The position numbers and the translations under genes are program-made. The notes under the pieces are model-generated. The model had not been told where the DNA came from. It saw only the letters and a list, made by a program, of their open reading frames with translations, and made no database searches. Positions 33,053 to 40,606 of a stretch of 52,553 nt of DNA are shown here, one piece after another. Origin of the DNA: Auritidibacter ignavus (lineage in GTDB: Bacteria > Actinomycetota > Actinomycetes > Actinomycetales > Micrococcaceae); contig NZ_RDQR01000019.1 of assembly GCF_003703835.1 (NCBI RefSeq), forward strand, positions 1-52,553, given 5' to 3'. The first letter of the stretch is position 1, and each line of letters opens with the position of its first letter.

Positions 33053-33727
33053 TTGGTTGAAGGGATATCAGATACCGTTGTGTCTTTGATGTCGGATATT
33101 AGATTCGACGGATCTGGGTGGTACCACGGTGCGCTTGGTCGTCGACATCAGGACAAGAGCAAAACTCTGTATCTGTCTGATATGGCCTTCGACGACCGTA
33201 GTTATACTGTTCTGAGTCTTCTGGAATGTGACGGTCGAGTAGATTCCGCAACGGCGAGTCGGCGTCTGAACCTCGGGCCTGCTCAAGCTCGCCGTATCGT
33301 ACGGCGGTTGCTCGGGTCCCGGCAGATAGCCCAACGAGTTGAAGCAGCTCATATGCAAGATCAGTGGCCAGGAGTCCTGGTGCTGTGGATGATGGTCTCA
33401 GCACATCGCCTCCTGGACGTTTCGAGGCGAATCGAACAGATACCAGGTGCCAGATTATGCGCAACACTCGTGGGCGGAGGCGCGAATTTGTATGTTGTCA
33501 CGTGGTTGAAGTCCCTCCGTGATGCTGCTGAGACAGAAGCTGAGATTGTCTCCGATCTTCCGGTACGGGTTGTAGACCGGAGCCTCGTGCTGCAGTACTT
33601 CAAAAGGATGGGCGTGCTCATCGACCACAATGGGCGACGCATTGGTCATGTGCCGTGGGTCCAAGACTCCAGTCAACCGGTTCATGAGGGGCGGTGTCTC
33701 GCTGAAAGCGTGCAACACATCACATAG
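33053..33727 (+). CDS. Lrp/AsnC-like transcription regulator (N-terminus atypical)
   Basis: The product (224 residues from a TTG at 33053; frame open from 33029) contains a winged helix region FDDRSYTVLSLLECDGRVDS, ATASRRLNLGPAQARRIVRR at about 64-105 with Lrp spacing, then a RAM-like ligand part (WPGVLVLWMMVSAHRLLDVS, RRIEQIPGARLCATLVGGGA, NLYVVTWLKSLRDA). The ~60 residues before the helix-turn-helix do not match a single Lrp unit and may be the remainder of a longer, two-module regulator. It is followed six bases later by the TauE-like copy 2, so it probably controls and shares its transcript. Confidence 0.6.
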   Translation: MVEGISDTVVSLMSDIRFDGSGWYHGALGRRHQDKSKTLYLSDMAFDDRSYTVLSLLECDGRVDSATASRRLNLGPAQARRIVRRLLGSRQIAQRVEAAHMQDQWPGVLVLWMMVSAHRLLDVSRRIEQIPGARLCATLVGGGANLYVVTWLKSLRDAAETEAEIVSDLPVRVVDRSLVLQYFKRMGVLIDHNGRRIGHVPWVQDSSQPVHEGRCLAESVQHIT

Positions 33728-33733
33728 TTTTCG

Positions 33734-34510
33734 GTGCTGACATACGATGAGATCGTGGGCACGCTTATCATCATCGTGCTAGCCGTGATGGTTGGCACGG
33801 TCCTGCAACGATTGTCAGGGACCGGCGTGGGATTGGTCGTCGCTCCGGTACTGTCGTTGGTTCTTGGGCCGACCGCCGGGGTGTTGCTGACCAACATGAC
33901 CACGACGATTTCTGGCTTTCTGCTTATGCTCAGCGTGTGGTCAAGAATTCGTTGGCGCCAGTATTGGTGGATCATTATCCCGGCCCTTCCAGGTGCGTGG
34001 GCGGGCGCCTGGCTGGTGAGTCAGCTTTCTGCCGCGTGGTTGTCCATCCTGCTCGGGACAATTATCGTTCTAGCATTGCTGATCACTGTGTCCTTGCGAG
34101 ATCTACCAGAGTTCACTGGGCGCACCGCCACGGTCGTGACAGGAACTCTTGGAGGATTATTTAATTCAACCTCAGGGGTCGCTGCCCCGGTCATGGTGAT
34201 TTATGCTCGAATCTCACGTTGGGACCAGCGCTCATTTGCCGCCACCCTGCAACCGATCTTTATGACCATGGGAGCGCTGCCGGTGGTGATGAAACTGTGG
34301 ACGGGGGCGGTGGAGGATTCCCCAGAGGCCGGAGTCTCGTTAGCCGTGTTAGTGGTCTTTCTTGTGGTGGCAATAGTGGGCGGGCTGGCGATCGCACTTT
34401 TATTGTCCCGCTATGTTTCCGCTCTCTTAGCACGACGAATGGCCATGACGCTGGCGGGACTCGGCGGGATCAGCGCGATCGTGCGCGGGGTGTTTCAGCT
34501 TTCGTTTTAG
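33734..34510 (+). CDS. TauE/SafE-family sulfite/anion exporter, copy 2
   Basis: The 258-residue exporter starts with GTG at 33734 (MLTYDEIVGTL) and carries the same motifs as copy 1: GVGLVVAPVLSLVLGP, GGLFNSTSGVAAPVMVIYAR, RSFAATLQPIFMTMGALPVV. Differences from copy 1 are concentrated in the fifth and sixth helices (VVMKLWTGAVEDSPEAGVSL). It lies inside the island bracketed by the reductase repeats, behind the Lrp-like regulator. A recent tandem duplication would be more alike; the divergence suggests an older duplicate or a second copy acquired with the island. Confidence 0.88.
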   Translation: MLTYDEIVGTLIIIVLAVMVGTVLQRLSGTGVGLVVAPVLSLVLGPTAGVLLTNMTTTISGFLLMLSVWSRIRWRQYWWIIIPALPGAWAGAWLVSQLSAAWLSILLGTIIVLALLITVSLRDLPEFTGRTATVVTGTLGGLFNSTSGVAAPVMVIYARISRWDQRSFAATLQPIFMTMGALPVVMKLWTGAVEDSPEAGVSLAVLVVFLVVAIVGGLAIALLLSRYVSALLARRMAMTLAGLGGISAIVRGVFQLSF

Positions 34511-34578
34511 ACTTGAGCCCCGACCTGCATGTCGAAAATAAACACAATATGCAGGAAAATGAAGACAAAAAATTCTCC

Positions 34579-34607
34579 TTGACCTTACAAGCTTCGTGTG
34601 TGATACT
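34579..34607 (+). promoter_or_regulatory. Promoter of the secreted-peptide operon
   Basis: TTGACC (34579-34584), 17 bases, then GATACT (34602-34607): five of six and four of six matches to the sigma-70 consensus with ideal spacing. It lies in an AT-rich stretch, unlike most of the window, and points to the peptide gene at 34654. Confidence 0.65.
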
Positions 34608-34609
34608 TT

Positions 34610-34637
34610 TCATGTCTCTTCGTCTGGGGAGACATGA
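34610..34637 (+). promoter_or_regulatory. Inverted repeat over the transcription start of the peptide gene
   Basis: TCATGTCTC (34610-34618) pairs perfectly with GAGACATGA (34629-34637), loop of ten bases. The left arm is where transcription from the upstream promoter would begin, and the right arm ends three bases before the AAAGGAG ribosome-binding site (34641-34647). It may be an operator or a 5'-UTR hairpin affecting translation or stability. Confidence 0.6.
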
Positions 34638-34653
34638 TGCAAAGGAGCCCGCA

Positions 34654-35025
34654 ATGAGCGCAGTGAAAGTATCGCAGAAGAACTCGTCATATATCCCCTC
34701 TAAGCGACCTTTTGTCGTGGTGACGTATACATTTTTAATGATCTTTGGATTGATGTTTTCTGGAATACATCCGGCTGAGGCAGCAAGCCGGAATCTTGGC
34801 GGAAAATCTTGTACAGGTGGCACGGTGGCGACCACGGCTACCGGTAACCGCACCATCGTTCACACGGCACTTCGTGGCGATGTGAGATACGAAAAATCCT
34901 TCAAAGGAGGGGCCAAGTATCGTCAGACGACTTTTTACACCAAACAAAAGATCATCACCTCTAGCAATGTCAGTAATGGTGCTGGAGGACGGTTTACAGC
35001 TGCCCGGATCTTTTGCGATCACTAA
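34654..35025 (+). CDS. Small secreted two-cysteine protein (candidate exported peptide)
   Basis: The 123-residue precursor has a basic N-terminus, a hydrophobic core (FVVVTYTFLMIFGLMFSG) and a signal peptidase site after PAEAA (about residue 46), leaving a basic mature protein of ~77 residues starting SRNLGGKSCTGG. Two cysteines (KSCTGG and ARIFCDH) stand at the ends and could close a disulfide ring. The middle is rich in Thr, Lys, Gly and aromatic residues (VRYEKSFKGGAKYRQTTFYT). AAAGGAG lies six bases before the ATG. No named family is recognised. The genes behind it encode a lipoprotein and an export pump, which suggests a bacteriocin-like or signalling peptide. Confidence 0.75.
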   Translation: MSAVKVSQKNSSYIPSKRPFVVVTYTFLMIFGLMFSGIHPAEAASRNLGGKSCTGGTVATTATGNRTIVHTALRGDVRYEKSFKGGAKYRQTTFYTKQKIITSSNVSNGAGGRFTAARIFCDH

Positions 35026-35065
35026 GACAGAGCTCTCATGAGATTGCAAAAATAACGGATAGGTT

Positions 35066-35653
35066 ATGATGTTCTGTCTATTTAATACTAGAAAAATATT
35101 GACTCGCTGTGTCCAAGGTACTGCTACTGTCCTGCTGGTTGCAGGATTGTCCGGCTGTGGGACTACTAACGAGGATGGCTCCGATGGGGCCCAAAAAAAC
35201 CCTTCGCCTGAAGCAAACCAAAATAGCAAGGCAGAGATCACGGACATTGAGCGAGTTGGGAACTGCATGAAGGACCGTGGATGGGATGTCACGGTTGACG
35301 TCCGCGAGGGGTCCATGGAGTTCCCGAATGGGTACCACGAGGACCAGGCAGAAGCAGTAGAGCGCGATCGTGAAGCCTGCTTTGACCAATTTGGTGACGA
35401 TAATGTGCCTTTATCTGAAATGAGCGACGAGCAGTGGCGTGATGAATATGACACTGCAGTTGCAGTCTCAGAGTGCATGGTGGAACACGGTCACAACGTG
35501 GCTGAACCGCCGAGCTTCGAAGTCTTTAAAGAAGGAGTGCTCAGTGGTACCAGTGATTGGGACCCGCGTGCTGATCCCGATAATCCCGATATGTCGAGTG
35601 AAGAGCACTATTCTCGCTACGAGGACTGCCCGTTCTCGAAATTTGAAGGCTAA
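35066..35653 (+). CDS. Cysteine-containing lipoprotein
   Basis: The 195-residue precursor has a lipoprotein signal with lipobox LSGC (VLLVAGLSGCGTTNEDG). The mature part is acidic and has four further cysteines in a repeated context: GNCMKDRGWDV, REACFDQF, SECMVEHGHNV and YEDCPF, suggesting two disulfides. CMxxxGxxV occurs twice, so the domain may be an internal duplication. It stands between the secreted peptide and the adaptor gene, the position of an immunity or substrate-capture protein in peptide export clusters; this is inference. ATGs at 35066 and 35069 are equally good starts. Confidence 0.8.
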   Translation: MMFCLFNTRKILTRCVQGTATVLLVAGLSGCGTTNEDGSDGAQKNPSPEANQNSKAEITDIERVGNCMKDRGWDVTVDVREGSMEFPNGYHEDQAEAVERDREACFDQFGDDNVPLSEMSDEQWRDEYDTAVAVSECMVEHGHNVAEPPSFEVFKEGVLSGTSDWDPRADPDNPDMSSEEHYSRYEDCPFSKFEG

Positions 35654-35727
35654 GTCACACGTGAGCAGTAGGGTTCTCTGACGTGGGATCCCATAATATT
35701 CGGTCCCTGACGTCCCGAAGGTCACCC

Positions 35728-36780
35728 ATGACCTGGTTGAAGCTGGCGTTGGGCGCGGTGCTGGTGCTAGCCGTAGGTGTTGGCGTTGGATGGGGGCTGA
35801 AAACGGTTCTTCAACCCCCATCAGAAGTTCTTCAGGAACGCGCCTACACTCTGACGGAGACAAGCTCTGGTGAAGTTGGCGATGAGCTCAGGCTGAACAC
35901 CGCCGCCGTATGGCGCGCTCAACCTGTAGCTCGTAATCAAGCCGTTGGCACGCTCACGAGTATTGATATCAGTCCGAATCAGAGTGCCGGCAACGGCGCT
36001 CGCGCCTACACGGTGGATGGGCGTGCGGTGAGCATTGCTCAAGGTGACGTGCCGATGTATCGGGAGATCAAAGAAAAAGACAAAGGTAAAGATGTTCGGC
36101 AACTCCAGGTGATGCTCGGAGCGTTGGGCTACTATCACGGCAGAGCAGATGGTGAAGTCGGTTCCGGAACAGTCGACGGGATTAAGGCGTGGCAGAAGGC
36201 CCTGGGAGTTGACGATAACGGAGTGGTTGGTCAAGGTGACATCGTCTTCGTTCCGACCTTGCCCGCCCGCATGAGCATCGCGGGTGATGGTCTCACCGTT
36301 GGTTCGTCTCTGAACGGTGGTGAAGAAATCATCAATGCGTTGCCGACTGCGCCTCGGTTTGCGTTACGCGTCACATCTGAACAGGCCGAGATGATCGCCA
36401 CAGGAACTGCCGTGAAAATTAGTCACGAGGACCAGGTGTGGGAGGGAGTTGTCGGTCAGCGAAATGACCAAGCTGATGCTGAAACCATTGAATTAGCCGT
36501 TGTCGGAGCAGATGACAAACCGGTGTGCGGCGATCAATGTGCGACGCTGTCGACGCAGAGCGAAACGTTATTGGATACGGTCGTCGAACTCGTTGAACCA
36601 GTACAAGGTGTCACCGTTCCTGACGCTGCCATTTCAACAGATGCCTCTGGTGAGCAGTATGTGACGGACGAGAGTGGTGTCAAGCACTCTGTGACGGTCA
36701 AAGCCTCGGCGCGAGGCATGTCGGTCATCGACGGGGTTGACGAAGGGATCAGGGTGCGTTTGCCGGGTGAACAAGGATGA
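35728..36780 (+). CDS. Membrane-fusion-like adaptor with peptidoglycan-binding domain
   Basis: The 350-residue protein starts MTWLKLALGAVLVLAVGVGV, one membrane anchor. A short beta-rich part follows, then a PG_binding_1 domain (KGKDVRQLQVMLGALGYYHG, RADGEVGSGTVDGIKAWQKA), and a HlyD-like beta-barrel portion (FALRVTSEQAEMIATGTAVK, VTVPDAAISTDASGEQYV, GVDEGIRVRL). The ATG at 35728 has GAAGG upstream; GTG 35683 would add 15 residues. Its stop overlaps the ATPase start (ATGA). Such adaptors work with MacB-like ABC pumps in actinobacteria and are thought to link the pump to the cell wall. Confidence 0.82.
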   Translation: MTWLKLALGAVLVLAVGVGVGWGLKTVLQPPSEVLQERAYTLTETSSGEVGDELRLNTAAVWRAQPVARNQAVGTLTSIDISPNQSAGNGARAYTVDGRAVSIAQGDVPMYREIKEKDKGKDVRQLQVMLGALGYYHGRADGEVGSGTVDGIKAWQKALGVDDNGVVGQGDIVFVPTLPARMSIAGDGLTVGSSLNGGEEIINALPTAPRFALRVTSEQAEMIATGTAVKISHEDQVWEGVVGQRNDQADAETIELAVVGADDKPVCGDQCATLSTQSETLLDTVVELVEPVQGVTVPDAAISTDASGEQYVTDESGVKHSVTVKASARGMSVIDGVDEGIRVRLPGEQG

Positions 36781-37433
36781 CTGACGTTTGCCTGGCAACC
36801 GAATCACTGAGTTTTGGGTACAAAAATTTTGCGCTCTTATTTGAGGACTGGTCGTACGAGTTCGAACCCGCTGCTACCACCGCCATCACCGGTCCATCAG
36901 GTTGTGGAAAATCCACGCTCCTCTATTTATTAGGGCTGATGCTGACACCATCTGCTGGCAGCATTCAGTTAGCTCATCAACGGGTAGATAACCTCTCCGA
37001 TGCGTCCCGGGCGAGACTTCGAGCGCACTGCTATGGCTTCGTGTTTCAGGATGCAGCGTTGGACCACTCGCGAACAATTATGGCCAATGTCACTGAGGCG
37101 GCGGTTTATCGCGGCCAACGGCCAAGTCGATATCGTGAAGCGGCAATGACATTACTAGATCGGTTTGGTGTTGAATTGCGTGCAGATCATAAGCCTGGGC
37201 AAGTTTCAGGTGGACAAGCTCAACGCATTGCCCTGTGCCGAGCCCTGCTGGGAGATCCCCAAATTGTTTTAGCTGATGAACCGACGGGAAATCTTGATCC
37301 CAGCTCTGCGGAGGTCGTGTTCTCGGCGTTGCAACAGCAGGCAGATTCGGGAGCGACCGTGGTGATAGTGACCCATGACCATGCGCTGGCAGCTGCGTGC
37401 AACCAACATCTCAGCTTCTCAGAAGGAGACTGA
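36777..37433 (+). CDS. MacB/LolD-type ABC transporter ATPase
   Basis: The 218-residue ATPase carries Walker A GPSGCGKST, Q-loop YGFVFQDAALDH, signature VSGGQAQRIALCRALL, Walker B IVLADEPTGNLD and H-loop IVTHDHALA. The LxADEPTGNLD form is characteristic of the LolD/MacB group that energises FtsX-type permeases without moving the substrate through a channel in the usual sense. Start overlaps the adaptor stop; the permease starts four bases after its stop. It powers the export or extraction of a peptide or lipid at the membrane face; the neighbouring secreted protein is the obvious candidate. Confidence 0.92.
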   Translation: MTDVCLATESLSFGYKNFALLFEDWSYEFEPAATTAITGPSGCGKSTLLYLLGLMLTPSAGSIQLAHQRVDNLSDASRARLRAHCYGFVFQDAALDHSRTIMANVTEAAVYRGQRPSRYREAAMTLLDRFGVELRADHKPGQVSGGQAQRIALCRALLGDPQIVLADEPTGNLDPSSAEVVFSALQQQADSGATVVIVTHDHALAAACNQHLSFSEGD

Positions 37434-37436
37434 CCG

Positions 37437-38573
37437 GTGACATCTTTCACAAGTAAGCGGACGGGTCCGGGCATCCTGACCCTCATCCGCGAAGCTGATG
37501 CGATGAACCGTAGCCAACCGGTGATCACCATCGTCACAATCTTGATGGTTTGTGGAATGATGATTGCGGTCCTGCTGACCACCGGCCGGACCGTCGGGGC
37601 AGAAAAGTCTGTGGTGTCTACCCTCGATGATGTCGGAACCAAATCTTTGACAATTTACGCAGAACCGGATGCGGGATTGACGACGAAGTCGTTGGAAAAT
37701 ATTCAACGCGTTGAAGGCGTTGAGTGGTTCGCAGCTTTCGGCCCGGTCCAAGACGGATATAGCACATTGTCACCGAGCGGGGGTCCTGTCGCGGTTCGAC
37801 AGTTCTGGGGCATGAGCATCCCCGGCATTCCCGAATATCACCAACGCTCTGATGGCCAGCTCGAGGGCTATGCCGCCCGGGACGCGGTGCAACAAATGCG
37901 ACTCGAGGCAGCCATCGGGGGAGCACAGTTGACCGATGGACGGGTTTATTCCCTCATGGGAAGTTTTATACCACCAGAGAACCTTGGCCACTTGGGTTCG
38001 AGCGTGCTCGTACCGGCACCGGCAGAGGACCACGAAGGCCGTCACCAAACCGTATCCATGATGACGGTCGTTGCTGAAGATCCGGGGTATATTGGGGCAC
38101 TCAATGACGCTATCCCTGCGGTCTTGGAAGTAACCGACCCACAATTCATCAGGGTCGAAACCAGCCAGCAAATGGCACAACTTCGTTCTGCTGTGCAAGG
38201 ACAATTGGGACAATTTGGACGATTCTTAGTTCTGGCCATTCTCGGATTAACCGGCTTATTGACGGCCGTAATTCTATCGGGGCTGATGATGTTGCGTCGC
38301 AAGGACTTCGGCCGTCGTCGCGCATTGGGAGCATCCCGGTGGATGATTCTGACTCTCGTCTTATGTCAATTCACCGAACTGTCGGTGATCGGTTCCTTGG
38401 TCGGCACGCTGATAGGCGGTGGAGCGCTATGGCTACTAGGCGATCCACTGCCGGACTGGAGCTTTTTCCTGGCCTTGAGCATCTTAGCGATCATCACATC
38501 CTTATTAGCTGCACTGATTCCTGCGATGATCGCCTCTCGGCGTGATCCGCTCCGAGAACTCAGAGTGCCCTAA
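37437..38573 (+). CDS. FtsX/MacB-type ABC permease
   Basis: The 378-residue permease (GTG start, AAGGAG about nine bases before) has one N-terminal transmembrane helix (VITIVTILMVCGMMIAVLLT), an extracytoplasmic domain of ~185 residues, and three C-terminal helices (FLVLAILGLTGLLTAVILSG, LVLCQFTELSVIGSLVGTLI, FFLALSILAIITSLLAALIP). The cytosolic coupling motif RRKDFGRRRALGASRWMI is the FtsX signature. It is the last gene of the export operon and ends 46 bases before the right 35-bp border repeat. Confidence 0.9.
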   Translation: MTSFTSKRTGPGILTLIREADAMNRSQPVITIVTILMVCGMMIAVLLTTGRTVGAEKSVVSTLDDVGTKSLTIYAEPDAGLTTKSLENIQRVEGVEWFAAFGPVQDGYSTLSPSGGPVAVRQFWGMSIPGIPEYHQRSDGQLEGYAARDAVQQMRLEAAIGGAQLTDGRVYSLMGSFIPPENLGHLGSSVLVPAPAEDHEGRHQTVSMMTVVAEDPGYIGALNDAIPAVLEVTDPQFIRVETSQQMAQLRSAVQGQLGQFGRFLVLAILGLTGLLTAVILSGLMMLRRKDFGRRRALGASRWMILTLVLCQFTELSVIGSLVGTLIGGGALWLLGDPLPDWSFFLALSILAIITSLLAALIPAMIASRRDPLRELRVP

Positions 38574-38618
38574 GGGGCCACGGCCTGGTGACCATCAGTG
38601 GCTTCGTACGGCACAACG

Positions 38619-38653
38619 CTGATTAGGAGAAAATCTCGTTCAGTTGCTGGTAA
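38619..38653 (-). repeat. Direct repeat B: native 3' end of the aldo/keto reductase gene (right border)
   Basis: These 35 bases cover the last nine codons, the TAA and three bases beyond of the reductase gene on the minus strand, and recur exactly at 32930-32964. The intact copy defines the target of integration. Confidence 0.8.
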
Positions 38654-39597
38654 CGAGATGCATCGAGACGTTGTTTAGCCTCGAGTGCTTTCATGTTTTC
38701 CTGCACCTGCGCGACCGAACTGGCGCCGGTAATCACGGTGGAAACACGCGGGTTATGGAGGATCCACGCCAGAGAAAGCTGCGCCGGAGTGACCTGGAGT
38801 TCCTCCGCAAGAGATCCCAATCGTGCCACTTTCTCTGCAACGTCTGGTGCTGTGGCGGTGGCAACCAAGTGGCTGTGTTCCGCACTGGATCCCCGGCTAC
38901 CTGAAGGGGCTCCCTGGCTATATTTGCCGGTGAGGATGCCTCCAGCCAAGGGGCTCCACGTAGTAAGACCGAGAGCGAAGTCTTCGTAGAGCCGCGCGTA
39001 CTCTGTTTCGACGCGCTCGCGGTTCAGCAGGTTGTACTGGGGCTGTTCCATATACGGCTTGTGCAGGTGGTGTCGCTCGGCGATCTCAAAGGCGCCACGA
39101 ATCTCTTCGGCTGACCATTCTGACGTGCCCCAATAAAGAGCTTTGCCGGAAGACACCATGTCGCTCATGGCCCAGACCGTCTCTTCAAGCGTGGTAGCGG
39201 GATCCGGACGATGACAGAACACCAAGTCGACGAAGTCCAAACCCAAGCGTTCTAAGGAGCCCTCAATTGCGTGGAAGAGGTACTTGCGGTTCAGTGTGTT
39301 CCGCAAGTTGATGTTGTCCTCGATGCCCCAAAAAAGCTTGGTCGAAATGAGGTAATCTTGCCGAGCCCAGCCCAGTTCCGAGATGGCCTGGCCCATGATC
39401 GTTTCCGAGGCACCACCGGCGTACACCTCGGCGTTGTCAAAGAAATTGACCCCGGATTCGGCGGCGACCTGGAGGCATTCCTTCGCCAAGCCGGTATCCA
39501 GAGTGGAGCCGAAAGTCACCCAGGAACCGAAAGACAGCTCACTGACCTTAATACCGGCTCGTCCTAAACGGTTGTATGTCATTAACTGCTCACTCAT
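38623..39597 (-). CDS. Aldo/keto reductase of the voltage-gated K+ channel beta-subunit type
   Basis: The 324-residue AKR begins [20 protein letters not shown] and has the catalytic tetrad in [11 protein letters not shown] (Asp, Tyr), STKLFWG (Lys) and FCHRPDP (His), plus [13 protein letters not shown] and [14 protein letters not shown] for NADPH binding. [20 protein letters not shown] and [20 protein letters not shown] are typical of the KCNAB-like branch, which reduces aldehydes and ketones. I start at 39597; an upstream frame to 39654 lacks support. Its extreme 3' end is duplicated 5.7 kb away, but the gene itself is complete. Confidence 0.92.
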   Translation of the reverse strand: MSEQLMTYNRLGRAGIKVSELSFGSWVTFGSTLDTGLAKECLQVAAESGVNFFDNAEVYAGGASETIMGQAISELGWARQDYLISTKLFWGIEDNINLRNTLNRKYLFHAIEGSLERLGLDFVDLVFCHRPDPATTLEETVWAMSDMVSSGKALYWGTSEWSAEEIRGAFEIAERHHLHKPYMEQPQYNLLNRERVETEYARLYEDFALGLTTWSPLAGGILTGKYSQGAPSGSRGSSAEHSHLVATATAPDVAEKVARLGSLAEELQVTPAQLSLAWILHNPRVSTVITGASSVAQVQENMKALEAKQRLDASRYQQLNEIFS

Positions 39598-39815
39598 GAG
39601 GACCTGCTTTCTCTGGGGTGGGTTAGGGGCTCGACAGCCCAAGAACAATCTCAATTGCTCACCATTCTGGTACGTCGATGTCCACGTTGGCTAGGTGTTT
39701 TGGACCAGCCTTGTCATTCCGGTTAACCTGTCGCGGTATCCTGAGCAGCGCCTTAGCTAACTCGCCACCACAGCAACCGATGAATTCAGTAGGGAGACCA
39801 TGACAGAATGAGACT

Positions 39816-40415
39816 ATGTCTGAGACCGTTGAACTGCACCTGAGCCAGAATGAATCCGCGGATCGTTTACTGAGTTCCAACCCACTCGCGCTGATGATTG
39901 GCATGTTGCTCGACCAGCAAGTATCCATGGAACTGGCTTTTGCTGGACCAGAGAAAATTGCCGATCGAACAGGCGTCATGGAGGCCGAAGCCCTGGCTAG
40001 TTACGACCCGGACGAACTGGTGGAAGTCTTCCAACAGTCACCTGCGGTCCATCGTTTCCCTGGTTCCATGGCAACACGGGTGCAAAAGTTCTGTCGCGTG
40101 ATCGCCGACGAATATGAAGGTGACGCCTCCGCCATCTGGACCCAAGGAGACCCCGACGGGGCAACGGTGCTCAAGCGGTTGAAGAAACTCCCTGGTTACG
40201 GCGACCAGAAAGCCAAAATATTCTTGGCACTCTTAGGCAAACAGTTGGGATTCTCTGGATCCGGATGGCGCGAAGCCTCCGGAGAATATGGAGACCCGGA
40301 GGCAATGCGCTCGGTGGCAGACATTTATGACGAACAATCTCTGGCTGCGGTCCGCGAAACCAAGAAAGCTATCAAAGCTACCGCCAAGAAAAAGAAGCAA
40401 GATACTCCAGACTAG
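39816..40415 (+). CDS. HhH-GPD base-excision-repair-like protein
   Basis: The 199-residue protein belongs to an actinobacterial HhH-GPD family. The N-terminal helix bundle includes LALMIGMLLDQQVSMELAFA; the helix-hairpin-helix is LKKLPGYGDQKAKIFLALLG (about 125-144). The C-terminal tail is Lys-rich (KKAIKATAKKKKQDTPD) and probably binds DNA nonspecifically. The catalytic aspartate expected ~20 residues after the HhH is not obvious, so glycosylase activity is uncertain. The ATG at 39816 is the likely start. It is convergent with the next small gene and overlaps it by four bases. Confidence 0.85.
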   Translation: MSETVELHLSQNESADRLLSSNPLALMIGMLLDQQVSMELAFAGPEKIADRTGVMEAEALASYDPDELVEVFQQSPAVHRFPGSMATRVQKFCRVIADEYEGDASAIWTQGDPDGATVLKRLKKLPGYGDQKAKIFLALLGKQLGFSGSGWREASGEYGDPEAMRSVADIYDEQSLAAVRETKKAIKATAKKKKQDTPD

Positions 40416-40606
40416 GCGGCCAATGCCAGTCGCGATTGCAACGTGGCGATGTGTAGCGACGCCTCGGAGCTCTTCATATTACCGTTCAGCTCTCGCTGAG
40501 TGAGATCAAGGCAGGTAATTGCATCCAGGCTCGTAACGGTGTGACCTTGCAGTTCTGTGGCCAAACTCAAGAGTTGATTTAACTGTGCGGTCGTTGCGTT
40601 CATCAT
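40412..40606 (-). CDS. Small hypothetical protein
   Basis: The 64-residue product starts with two ATG codons (40606, 40603) preceded by AAAGGATT, a good ribosome-binding site for the second. The sequence MMNATTAQLNQLLSLATELQ, GHTVTSLDAITCLDLTQREL is compatible with a small helical protein, with no membrane segment. No family is recognised. It precedes, on its strand, nothing but the convergent HhH-GPD gene, and the DNA upstream of it is long and empty. Confidence 0.5.
   Translation of the reverse strand: MMNATTAQLNQLLSLATELQGHTVTSLDAITCLDLTQRELNGNMKSSEASLHIATLQSRLALAA

Noticed and set aside
34654-35025. Assignment of the secreted protein to the lactococcin 972 family
   Set aside because: The neighbourhood fits, but the Trp/Gly/His pattern of lactococcin 972 is absent and the precursor has two cysteines.
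27550-38622. Prophage or integrative conjugative element
   Set aside because: No integrase, phage structural, relaxase or type IV secretion genes are found; the borders are 3'-end duplicates of protein genes only.
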